From Novosphingobium sp. 32-60-15 (GTDB lineage Bacteria > Pseudomonadota > Alphaproteobacteria > Sphingomonadales > Sphingomonadaceae), in the NCBI RefSeq assembly GCF_002280675.1, contig NZ_NCEN01000008.1, forward strand, positions 62,001 to 126,000: 64,000 nucleotides of DNA. The letters run 5' to 3'. The notes under the pieces were generated by a model, which searched no databases, had not been told where the DNA came from, and saw only the letters and a program-made list of their open reading frames with translations. The position numbers were made by a program, and so were the translations under genes. Below, one piece after another: positions 43,967-51,554 of this stretch (the stretch's first letter is position 1; each line of letters opens with the position of its first letter).

Positions 43967-46231
43967 ATGAAGGCAGCAATAATGATTTGGGAAAAGGATC
44001 TGACAAGGCAACGCGCCATTGGTGCGATTGCAGCACTGTCTTTATTTTGGGCAGCCGCGCCATTGCGCGCCGAAAACGCAGCGGAAATTGCCAGCTTACC
44101 CGGATCAAGCGGCGCATCATCGGCAATTCCGCCATCACGCATGATCTTGCAGCGCAGCGCCTATCCCGTCACCCGCATAGACGGACTGGTTGAGCAGCCG
44201 TTCGGTGAGCGCGTTGCAGATCCCTTCCGTTGGCTTGAGGCTGATCCCGGCAAGGATGCCGATGTGGCCAAATGGATTGCGCGCCAGAACGCGCTGTCTA
44301 CCGATTACCTAGGCAATCTGCCGGGCCGCGACCACTTCGCCGCGCGCATCCGCAGCCTGTTTGATTATGAGCGCTACGGCCTGCCGCGCAAAGCCGGTAG
44401 CCGGTACTTTTATTCGCGCAATTCAGGCCTGCAAAACCAGTCTGCTCTGTGGGTGCGCAAAGGCGTAGATGGTGCGCAAAGCTTGCTGGTGGACCCGAAC
44501 ACTTGGAGCGCAGACGGATCGCTGGCGCTGGCGCAATGGGAGCCATCACCGACAGGCCGGTTCCTCGCTTTTGCTGAACAAGAGGCGGGCAGCGATTGGC
44601 GCACCTTGCGCGTGGTTGAGGTGTCAACAGGCAAAGTGCTGGAAGAGCGGCTGTCCTGGGCCAATGACACGGAGATCGCATGGATTGGCGATGAGGGTTT
44701 CCTCTACTCCCGCTTTCCCGCGCCTGTGGCAGGTGAAGACCCGCGCGCGCCCCGCTTCAACAAGGCCGTGTGGTATCATCGCGTCGGAACAGGGCAGGGG
44801 GAGGACCAACACGTCTTCGCAACGCCAGACCATCCCGAATGGAGCCACAAGGCGCAAGTGACAAGTGACGGGCGCTGGGCAGTTATCATCAGCGAAGTCA
44901 GCACAGACAAGCGCAACGCGGTTCATTTGATCCCGCTAACAGGGCGTCAGGCAGGATCGTGGGTGTCGGTGCCGCTCGTGCCCGAGATTTCCAACCATTG
45001 GCGGATGGTGGCCGGGATTGGTGATAAGCTGTGGTTTCTGACAGACCTTGCCGCGCCCGAATTTCATCTGGTCAACATTGATTTGGCGCGGGCGAAGTCC
45101 GGCTGGAAAGTGGTTGTGCCGCAGCGTGCCAACAAGCTTGAAGGCGCGCGGATGATTGGTGATCGATTTTTGCTGTCCTACTTGCAGGACGGGCAAAGCG
45201 TTGCTGTTATGACTGACCGTCAGGGCCGCCCGGGCAAGGCAATTACGCTCAACGGTATTGGCACGGCTAGCGGTTTTGGCGGGCGTCCGGGCGATCCTGA
45301 GACGTTCTATCAGTTCAGCAGTTTTGCCACGCCGCCTGCGATTTACCGGATGGATTTGCGTAGCGGTGCCGTAACCCCCTTTGCCGTACCGAAGATGGCG
45401 TTTGATCCGGCAGACTTTGAGGTTGAACAACGCCGTTTCGCATCAAAAGATGGCACGCAGGTACCGATGTATGTCGTGCGCAAACGCTCTGCTGCCAAGG
45501 CGGGAACCGCGCTGCCGACGCTGCTTTACGGCTACGGCGGGTTCGACATATCGTTGACGCCGGGCTTTTCGCCGGTGCGGATGGCCTGGCTTGAGGCAGG
45601 CGGCGCCTTTGCACTTGCCAATATCCGGGGCGGGGGCGAATTCGGTCGCAACTGGCATGAGGCGGGGCGGCGCGAAAATAAGCAAAACAGCTTTGATGAT
45701 TTCATCGCGGCGGGTGAATATCTGATCCGTGAAGGCATAGCTGCGAAAGGCGCGCTGGCGATTCAGGGGGCTTCGAACGGCGGCCTGCTGGTGGGCGCAG
45801 TGGTCAATCAACGGCCCGATCTGTTTGCCGCAGCCAATCCGGATGTTGGCGTGATGGACATGCTGCGGTTTGACCGGTTCACTTCGGGCAGGTTCTGGGT
45901 CGACGATTACGGTAGACCCGACCGTGAGGCCGATTGGCGCACGCTGCGGGCCTATTCGCCTTATCATAACATTTCCGGCGGCAAGGCCTATCCCGCCATT
46001 CTGGTGACGACAGCTGATAACGATGACCGGGTCGTGCCGGCGCACAGTTTCAAGTATGTCGCGGCATTGCAAGCCGCGCAGATTGGTGACCGGCCCCACT
46101 TGTTGCGCGTCGAGGCGCGGGCAGGCCATGGTGCGGGCAAGCCGGTCGACAAAGTGATCAGTACCGGTGCCGACGTGCTTTCCTTTCTCGCGTACTGGAC
46201 AGGCTTGCCAAGCGAACCGGGCGCGCAATAA
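43967..46231 (+). CDS. Secreted prolyl oligopeptidase family serine peptidase (S9A), copy 2
   Basis: Paralogue of the gene before it, 754 residues and co-directional. After a signal-like segment (RAIGAIAALSLFWAAAPLRA) comes an extra Ser/Ala/Pro-rich stretch of about 30 residues, then VADPFRWLEADPG, the propeller and the hydrolase domain. The triad is Ser603 in GASNGGLL, Asp686 in NDDRVVPAHS and His721 in AGHGAG. The residue before Asn-Gly-Gly differs from copy 1 (Ala against Gly before the Ser). The pair looks like an old tandem duplication, with clear divergence across the propeller, so substrate ranges may differ. Either of two close ATG codons (43967, 43982) could be the start. Confidence 0.9.
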   Translation: MKAAIMIWEKDLTRQRAIGAIAALSLFWAAAPLRAENAAEIASLPGSSGASSAIPPSRMILQRSAYPVTRIDGLVEQPFGERVADPFRWLEADPGKDADVAKWIARQNALSTDYLGNLPGRDHFAARIRSLFDYERYGLPRKAGSRYFYSRNSGLQNQSALWVRKGVDGAQSLLVDPNTWSADGSLALAQWEPSPTGRFLAFAEQEAGSDWRTLRVVEVSTGKVLEERLSWANDTEIAWIGDEGFLYSRFPAPVAGEDPRAPRFNKAVWYHRVGTGQGEDQHVFATPDHPEWSHKAQVTSDGRWAVIISEVSTDKRNAVHLIPLTGRQAGSWVSVPLVPEISNHWRMVAGIGDKLWFLTDLAAPEFHLVNIDLARAKSGWKVVVPQRANKLEGARMIGDRFLLSYLQDGQSVAVMTDRQGRPGKAITLNGIGTASGFGGRPGDPETFYQFSSFATPPAIYRMDLRSGAVTPFAVPKMAFDPADFEVEQRRFASKDGTQVPMYVVRKRSAAKAGTALPTLLYGYGGFDISLTPGFSPVRMAWLEAGGAFALANIRGGGEFGRNWHEAGRRENKQNSFDDFIAAGEYLIREGIAAKGALAIQGASNGGLLVGAVVNQRPDLFAAANPDVGVMDMLRFDRFTSGRFWVDDYGRPDREADWRTLRAYSPYHNISGGKAYPAILVTTADNDDRVVPAHSFKYVAALQAAQIGDRPHLLRVEARAGHGAGKPVDKVISTGADVLSFLAYWTGLPSEPGAQ

Positions 46232-46360
46232 GGTTGTTCATGTAAAGATCGCTTTTTGTGAACAAAAGCTGTCATGCCGGTTCAGCGTCCTATCACGGCG
46301 AATCAGGCAGAACTTCATTCGTGGCGGGAATTGCCCCGCCCGATACGAAGGATGGCAAGC

Positions 46361-46954
46361 ATGAAGACGTTTACCAAAGCCCTCGTCGGAACAGCCGCCG
46401 TCGCTGCGGTTGCGGTGTCTTCGGCTGCACCTGCCATGGCGCGCGATCACCGCGGCGGCATTGACGGCGGCGACATTATTGCTGGTGCGCTGGTCATCGG
46501 CGGCATTGCCGCGATTGCCGCTGCGGCCGGTAACAACAATCGTTACGATGATGGCCGCTATGGCTATGGTGATGATTGGAACGGTCGCAACGACTGGAAT
46601 AATCGCGGCAATCGCAACGGTTTTTACGGACAGGGCAATGTGCGCGGGGCAATTGAGCAATGTGTGCGAAACGCCGAAAGAACTGCATCGCGTTTCAGCT
46701 ATGGCAGAGCTGATGTGACAGACGTTCGCGACATCCGCCAGACGCGCTGGGGCTATGAAGTACGAGGACGCATCGCCGTCAACGCCAATGGCCGCGACTG
46801 GCGCCGTGGTGATCGTGACTATGGTCGTGGCTGGAACGGTGATTATCGCGGCTGGGACAATTCGCTACGCGGCTATGATGCCGGATCGTTCAAGTGCCGG
46901 GTCGAACGTGGCCGCGTGGTAGATATCGACTATAGCGGTATTCGCGGTCTGTAA
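46361..46954 (+). CDS. Secreted small protein with glycine-zipper-like segment, paralogue A
   Basis: Unrecognised 197-residue exported protein. ATG at 46361 follows AAGGATGG and starts a signal peptide (KTFTKALVGTAAVAAVAVSSAAPAMA). The mature part opens with GIDGGDIIAGALVIGGIAAIAAAA, shown in part, a small-residue hydrophobic segment that could insert in a membrane. A long Asn/Asp/Arg/Gly/Tyr-rich middle follows, then a domain with AIEQCVRNAE, RWGYEVRGRI and FKCRVERGRVVDIDYSG. Two cysteines probably form a disulfide. The next gene encodes a paralogue with the same order of parts. Family function unknown. Confidence 0.75.
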   Translation: MKTFTKALVGTAAVAAVAVSSAAPAMARDHRGGIDGGDIIAGALVIGGIAAIAAAAGNNNRYDDGRYGYGDDWNGRNDWNNRGNRNGFYGQGNVRGAIEQCVRNAERTASRFSYGRADVTDVRDIRQTRWGYEVRGRIAVNANGRDWRRGDRDYGRGWNGDYRGWDNSLRGYDAGSFKCRVERGRVVDIDYSGIRGL

Positions 46955-47044
46955 GGGTGGCGAAAGCCAAGGACAGCGGCGGTTCAGGTGCGTGAAAGCC
47001 TGAACCGCCTATCTCTTTATCGCATTCGGGCGGGGGTAACAGAT

Positions 47045-47587
47045 ATGATTGGCAAATTTGCAAAGGTGGCAGTTGCGATGGCAGGTTTGGCCACGGCCAT
47101 GTTGCCACTGGCAGCAGAGGCACAGGCCCGGCCGGGCTGGGGCGGCGGACGGCATTGGCGCGGGGATCGCGGGATTGATGGCGGCGATGTACTGGCCGGA
47201 TTGCTGATCATCGGCGGCATCGCAGCCATAGCCAGCGCAGCCAGCAAATCAAACAATCGCACTGTCCCGCGCGATCAGGACTATCGCGAGCAGAACCCGC
47301 AATATCGCAATGATCCCGTGCCGAGCGCGCCCGACCAGGGCGAAGATTGGCGTCAAAACGGCGGTCAAGGTGGCTTTGACCAGCGTGCAACCCGCAATAT
47401 CAACGATGCCGTTGAGCGCTGCGTCGATGAAGCATCGCGCCGCGGCGAAGTTGAGGAAGTTTACGATGCCTCGCGCAGCGGCGGCGGCTATCGCGTGGCA
47501 GGGACGTTGCGCGGCGGTGACGAGTTTTCTTGCGAGGTTTCGGGTCAAGGCGGCGTGCAGCTTGACGTGCGCCGTGGCCAGCCTTGA
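47045..47587 (+). CDS. Secreted small protein with glycine-zipper-like segment, paralogue B
   Basis: A 180-residue exported protein related to the gene just upstream. After a signal peptide (IGKFAKVAVAMAGLATAMLPLAAEA) it has GIDGGDVLAGLLIIGGIAAIASAA (shown in part), a polar Gln/Asn/Arg linker, and a C-terminal domain with AVERCVDEA, YRVAGTLRGGDEFSCEVSG and LDVRRGQP. The two cysteines align with those of paralogue A. The linkers differ strongly, whereas the membrane-like segment and the Cys domain are kept, which points to conserved roles for these two parts. Confidence 0.75.
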   Translation: MIGKFAKVAVAMAGLATAMLPLAAEAQARPGWGGGRHWRGDRGIDGGDVLAGLLIIGGIAAIASAASKSNNRTVPRDQDYREQNPQYRNDPVPSAPDQGEDWRQNGGQGGFDQRATRNINDAVERCVDEASRRGEVEEVYDASRSGGGYRVAGTLRGGDEFSCEVSGQGGVQLDVRRGQP

Positions 47588-47694
47588 TCATTTTTGTGGT
47601 AGCGGGCCTGCAATTCTTTTGCAGGTCCCTTGCAGCGCGAGCGTGGGCTGACTATCGGCTAGGGAAGAGCTTCTATTGAAGGATTCATTGGCCC

Positions 47695-48018
47695 ATGACC
47701 ACTTTCGACGACCGCGAAAAGGCTTTTGAAGCCAAATTCGCCCGTGACGAAGAAATGATGTTCCGCTTGCATGCCCGCCGCAACCGCCTTTTGGGTGTTT
47801 GGGCAGCTGAACGCATGGGCCTCGACGCTGCTGAGACAGAAGGTTACGCCAAATCCGTTGTGCAGGCGGATTTTGAAGAAGCGGGTGACGAAGATGTCGT
47901 GCGCAAGTTGTTGGGTGATTTAACGTCTGCCGGAGTTGAGATTGACGAGGCTGAAATCCGCCTCGCACTTGATGCGAAATCGGTTGACGCACGTCGGCAG
48001 TTGATGGGCGAATCCTGA
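47695..48018 (+). CDS. DUF1476 protein, ATP synthase zeta-type inhibitor
   Basis: A 107-residue DUF1476 family protein. Members in alphaproteobacteria such as Paracoccus are the zeta subunit that inhibits ATP hydrolysis by F1. The sequence shows the family-typical FDDREKAFEAKFARDEEMMFRLHARRN (shown in part), GLWAAE-like LLGVWAAERMG, and an acidic helix with DEDVVRKLLGDL. No signal or membrane segment. The stop overlaps the bolA start (TGATG), so the two are translationally coupled. Its inhibitory role here is inferred from the family. Confidence 0.88.
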   Translation: MTTFDDREKAFEAKFARDEEMMFRLHARRNRLLGVWAAERMGLDAAETEGYAKSVVQADFEEAGDEDVVRKLLGDLTSAGVEIDEAEIRLALDAKSVDARRQLMGES

Positions 48019-48251
48019 TGGCGATGGCCGCTGACGAGATCGCAGCCATGATCCGCACGGCGTTGCCTGATGCGGAAGTCGAAATAACCGATTTGGCCGG
48101 AGACGGTGACCATTACGCCGCGCGCGTTGTGTCGGCAAGCTTCGCCGGTCTCCCGCGTGTAAAACAGCACAAGCTGGTTTATGAAGCGCTAGGTGGCCGG
48201 ATGGGCGGCGTGCTTCATGCCTTGCAACTGACCACCGCCGTTCCCAACTGA
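48018..48251 (+). CDS. BolA/IbaG-family protein
   Basis: A 77-residue BolA-like protein. BolA proteins pair with monothiol glutaredoxins to carry or sense 2Fe-2S clusters. Visible features are the N-terminal IAAMIRTALPDAEVEITDL, the HYAARVVSASFAG block and PRVKQHKLVYEALGG, where the His near residue 51 is a cluster-ligand candidate. The next gene, 28 bases on, is exactly the expected glutaredoxin partner. A hairpin (48236-48259) spans its stop. Confidence 0.9.
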   Translation: MAMAADEIAAMIRTALPDAEVEITDLAGDGDHYAARVVSASFAGLPRVKQHKLVYEALGGRMGGVLHALQLTTAVPN

Positions 48252-48259
48252 GAACGGCG
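48236..48259 (+). other. Hairpin across the bolA stop
   Basis: A perfect 8-bp stem (CGCCGTTC / GAACGGCG) with an 8-base loop contains the bolA stop codon and ends just before the grxD ribosome binding site (GAAAGG). It has no T tract. It may affect coupling or mRNA stability between the two genes. Confidence 0.4.
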
Positions 48260-48279
48260 CGAAAGGAACACGATCCCCC

Positions 48280-48609
48280 ATGTCCAACACCACCGAAGAA
48301 CGTATCGCCGAAATCGTCAACGGCAACGATGTTGTCCTGTTTATGAAGGGTTCGCCGTTGTTCCCGCAATGTGGCTTTTCCAGCAAAGCCATTGCCATTT
48401 TGGAGCATCTGGGCGTGGAATACGCCAGCGTCGATGTGTTGCAAGACATGGAAATCCGTGGCGGAATAAAAGCGTACTCTGATTGGCCGACAATACCCCA
48501 GCTCTATGTAAAGGGTGAATTTGTCGGCGGTTCTGACATCATGATGGAGATGTTTGAAGCAGGCGAACTTCATCAACTGATGGAAGATAGCGGCGTAAAA
48601 CCCGCCTGA
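48280..48609 (+). CDS. grxD: Monothiol glutaredoxin (Grx4 type)
   Basis: A 109-residue monothiol glutaredoxin that binds a 2Fe-2S cluster with glutathione, often as a heterodimer with BolA. The active site is C31-GFSS with the upstream FMKGSP, and the later WPTIPQLYVKGEFVGGSDI holds the glutathione-binding TIPQ and the GG-SD motif. It follows bolA by 28 bases, which fits a shared role in iron-sulfur transfer. A terminator follows at 48640. Confidence 0.94.
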   Translation: MSNTTEERIAEIVNGNDVVLFMKGSPLFPQCGFSSKAIAILEHLGVEYASVDVLQDMEIRGGIKAYSDWPTIPQLYVKGEFVGGSDIMMEMFEAGELHQLMEDSGVKPA

Positions 48610-48639
48610 TCTTTCTCAAGTTCATGGTTTATCCAAAAG

Positions 48640-48670
48640 CGCGGTCGGCAGTTTGTCGGTCGCGTTTTTT
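48640..48670 (+). terminator. grxD terminator
   Basis: CGCGGTCGG (48640-48648) pairs with TCGGTCGCG (48656-48664) with several G-T wobbles, followed by six T at 48665-48670. It lies about 30 bases past the grxD stop. Confidence 0.8.
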
Positions 48671-48918
48671 GTTGTTCGGACTTTGGGGGGGGCCCGGGAG
48701 AGGCGGAGCCATATTGCCCGGGGGGACTGGCTCCGCCTCGAGAAGAACATACTCTTCGGGACAGCAGGAAGTATGCATGAGCCGTGCCAAACTTTAAAAA
48801 GGCAAGGGAACTGGGCTAAGCAGGCGGTGGGCAGCGCACGGATTCACACCAAGTGTAAAACAATCCGACATGCTGTGCCGACTTGGCAAGTGTCCTTCCA
48901 GCAGACATGGTGGGTCTG
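48671..48918 (+). other. Structured non-coding region of unknown nature
   Basis: This stretch before the NUDIX gene holds no credible protein. It contains a perfect 11-bp inverted repeat (GAGGCGGAGCC 48700-48710 / GGCTCCGCCTC 48729-48739) with a GC-rich 18-base loop, then a smaller GAAGA/TCTTC stem near 48742-48758. An A-rich patch (CTTTAAAAAGGC) follows. It could be a leader RNA of the NUDIX gene or an independent small RNA. I could not match it to tmRNA, RNase P RNA, SRP RNA or 6S RNA by eye. Confidence 0.35.
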
Positions 48919-49704
48919 ATGGAAACACATGATCTTGAACCTGAAAACCTGCTGGCCAGAACAGTTCCGGCGGCAACTGTTGTCATTTATCGGCGAAATT
49001 CTGCTGGGGGACCGGCGCAGTTGCTGATGGTTGAGCGCAACGCCAGCCTTGCGTTCGCCGGGGGGGCCACGGTTTTTCCAGGAGGCAAAGTGGATCCCGC
49101 CGACCGACTACTGGCCGCGCAGTTGGGCGGAGATCACGATCTTGGCGCGGCGCGTGTTGCCGCCGTGCGCGAGACACTGGAGGAAACCGGACTGGTCATA
49201 GGCATTGAGGGCCGGGTTGACGGTGTGATCGCCGCAAAAGCGCGGCGTATGTTGTTGGCTGAAGGTAATCTTGCGCCGGTGCTTGATGCCTTTGGCTGGA
49301 CTTTGGTGCCGGATCGACTTGTACCGTTTGCGCGCTGGTGGCCGAGGCATCGTGCCGAAAGAATTTTTGATACGCGCTTCTTTCTTGCCGATTTGGGGAC
49401 TGGCGCAGTCGACATTGAAGTTGATGCCACTGAAAACCGTCATTTATTCTGGGCTAGTGCTGCAGAAGCACTTGAACTTGCCGAAAGAGGAAAGATCAGA
49501 ATTATTTTTCCAACCCAACGCAACCTTGAACGTTTGGCATTGTTCGATACTTTTGACGCCGTTCGTGCACATGCGGAAGTATTTCCAATTGACGCGATTA
49601 GCCCTTTTGTTGAAATACGCGACGGTAAGCGTTGGTTGATGATCCCGGACGGCTATGGCTACCCTGTTTTGGGCGAACCGATTGAGACGGCAAATCGCGG
49701 CTAG
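48919..49704 (+). CDS. NUDIX hydrolase family protein
   Basis: A 261-residue NUDIX protein that would cleave a nucleoside-diphosphate-linked substrate. The box is split as in NUDT7/NUDT19-like proteins: FPGGKVDPADR near residue 50, about 18 residues of insert, then AAVRETLEETGLVIG near 80-94, with the REx2EE metal core intact. The start region begins THDLEPENLLARTVPAATVVIYRR. I favour ATG 48919, which follows GGTGGG; ATG 48907 is also possible. CoA diphosphatase activity is one possibility for this subgroup, without direct support here. Confidence 0.82.
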   Translation: METHDLEPENLLARTVPAATVVIYRRNSAGGPAQLLMVERNASLAFAGGATVFPGGKVDPADRLLAAQLGGDHDLGAARVAAVRETLEETGLVIGIEGRVDGVIAAKARRMLLAEGNLAPVLDAFGWTLVPDRLVPFARWWPRHRAERIFDTRFFLADLGTGAVDIEVDATENRHLFWASAAEALELAERGKIRIIFPTQRNLERLALFDTFDAVRAHAEVFPIDAISPFVEIRDGKRWLMIPDGYGYPVLGEPIETANRG

Positions 49705-49773
49705 GAGTTGGACCCAATGGCTGTTGAGATTGGGTTAAGGATTTGGTGTGTAAGGTTTATCCGAGGTGTCATC

Positions 49774-50073
49774 ATGTCCCAACCGCAAGCTTTGCCCGCC
49801 GAAGTCATCGTTCCAAACTCGCAACCGACTGTCGTAATCGACAAGCCGGCGAATAAGCTGCGCGCGGCAAATCACATAGATTCGCCCATCGCGTCACCCG
49901 TTCACATGCTTCAAGACAAGTTGCAGCAGTTGGATGAGCCCAATAACGGCTCAGAATCAGCTTATGTCTATAAAGCCACCAAGGCACCCGCTTGGGTCCG
50001 AATGGCATTGCCGGTTACGCTATCGATAGCGCTTTGGGCCGGCATTTTGTATGTCGTCGGCGCCATCGATTAA
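49774..50073 (+). CDS. Small protein with a C-terminal membrane anchor, unknown function
   Basis: Unrecognised 99-residue protein. The ATG at 49774 follows CGAGGTG. The first 70 residues are polar and Pro/Asn-rich, probably disordered with one short helix (HMLQDKLQQLDEP). The C-terminal part forms a single membrane helix (VRMALPVTLSIALWAGILYVVGAI) that ends the protein, so it would be tail-anchored with the N-terminus in the cytoplasm. It stands between the NUDIX and aminotransferase genes with its own spacing on both sides. Confidence 0.6.
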   Translation: MSQPQALPAEVIVPNSQPTVVIDKPANKLRAANHIDSPIASPVHMLQDKLQQLDEPNNGSESAYVYKATKAPAWVRMALPVTLSIALWAGILYVVGAID

Positions 50074-50258
50074 GCAACTACCGCTGCTTATGGTGGTGTG
50101 GGGCTGATTGTTCCGATTGCTTGGTATTTTGCGGAAATTCTGAAACACGCCTCGTCTATTGGGGTGATTTTTACTCCACCTGATGCATGCCGAAAAAGCC
50201 TGGTTTTGTGGGCAGGCTCGGCCTTGCAACTTGTATCCCCTGCAACTAGCACCACGCC

Positions 50259-51407
50259 ATGATTGCTCAAGTTGAACCCTTTCACGCTATCACCGTCAGC
50301 CGTCTCGCCCATGACATGGAGGCGGCAGGTCATAGCATCATCCACATGGAGTTTGGACAGCCATCAACCGGTGCGCCTGTCCGCGCCATCGCAGTGGCCC
50401 ATGAAGTGCTTGATAATGAAGCGATGGGGTATTGGGAAAGTGTGCCGCTCAAGAACCGGATCGCGCGCCATTATGCAGATACTTACGGTGTGGAAGTTGA
50501 TCCAGAGCAAGTAATCCTGACGTGTGGTGCATCACCAGCCTTTGTCATGGCGCTGTCGTGTCTGTTTCGTCCCGGTGCAAGGGTGGCTTTGGCGCGTCCC
50601 GGCTATGTGGCTTATCGCAACACATTGAAGGCGATGTACCTTGAACCTGTTGAATTGGATTGTGGAGAGGCCGAGCGGTTTCAAGTGACGGCGGCTGCGA
50701 TTGACGCGCTCAATCCCGTGCCCGGCGGACTGATCATTGCCAGTCCCGCAAACCCGACGGGTACCATTATTGCGCCTGAAGAGCTGTCTGCCATTGCCGA
50801 TGTATGCCGGCGCAAGGACATACGTGTTGTGTCAGACGAGATTTATCATGGCCTTGAATACAGCGGGCGAGCAGCATCGATGCTGGAACATTTGCCGCAA
50901 GCGGTGGTCGTCAACTCGTTCTCGAAATACTTCAGCATGGCAGGTTGGCGTTTGGGCTGGTTGGTGGTGCCGCCAGATTTGATCGGCGCTGCACGGGCGC
51001 GTATGGGCAACCTGTTTCTCACCCCGCCAGTCTTGGCGCAAAAGGCGGGGTTAATTGCGTTTGATTGCCGTGACGAGTTGAAGGGGCATGTCGAAACTTA
51101 TGCGCGCAATCGGGCGATCTTGCTGGAAGCGTTGCCGAAAATGGGGCTGGGGCACATCGCTCCGCCTGATGGCGCATTCTATATTTACGCAGATGCCAGC
51201 GAATTTACCGAAGATAGCTTGGCGTTTTGCACGCAATTGCTTGGCGATACCGGTGTGTGCATTGCGCCGGGGATCGATTTTGATCCGGTCAATGGTCATC
51301 GTTTTATTCGTTTCAGCTTTGCCGTTTCAACACAGCTGATTGAAGAAGCGGTGCAGCGGATCACACCATGGTTCGCGCAACGACGGTTGTCGACGGGGCC
51401 CAGTTGA
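50259..51407 (+). CDS. PLP-dependent aminotransferase (class I/II)
   Basis: A 382-residue fold-type I aminotransferase. The PLP lysine is Lys223 in NSFSKYFSMAGWRLGW; other family residues are the Asn in SPANPTGT (near 163-170), Asp193-Glu-Ile-Tyr and the C-terminal Arg in HRFIRFSFA that binds the substrate carboxylate. It resembles aspartate/tyrosine/aromatic aminotransferases or similar generalist enzymes, and the amino donor cannot be told from sequence. It stands alone between the anchored small protein and the Tad-like genes. Confidence 0.9.
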   Translation: MIAQVEPFHAITVSRLAHDMEAAGHSIIHMEFGQPSTGAPVRAIAVAHEVLDNEAMGYWESVPLKNRIARHYADTYGVEVDPEQVILTCGASPAFVMALSCLFRPGARVALARPGYVAYRNTLKAMYLEPVELDCGEAERFQVTAAAIDALNPVPGGLIIASPANPTGTIIAPEELSAIADVCRRKDIRVVSDEIYHGLEYSGRAASMLEHLPQAVVVNSFSKYFSMAGWRLGWLVVPPDLIGAARARMGNLFLTPPVLAQKAGLIAFDCRDELKGHVETYARNRAILLEALPKMGLGHIAPPDGAFYIYADASEFTEDSLAFCTQLLGDTGVCIAPGIDFDPVNGHRFIRFSFAVSTQLIEEAVQRITPWFAQRRLSTGPS

Positions 51408-51554
51408 TCATGAACAGATTCTCGAAAGATTTTAACCAGTTCCCATAGGGTTAAATATGTTCGGTTAACGCAAAAATTACCAATCAATTTATGATTCTAG
51501 CAAGCCTTACTGTTGCTTTTGGAAGAGTATCCAAAAACGAAAGTTAGGTAGCAA

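Noticed and set aside
48653..48919. An 88-codon frame across the gap after grxD
   Set aside because: It begins inside the terminator, crosses strong hairpins and has no domain or ribosome binding site.
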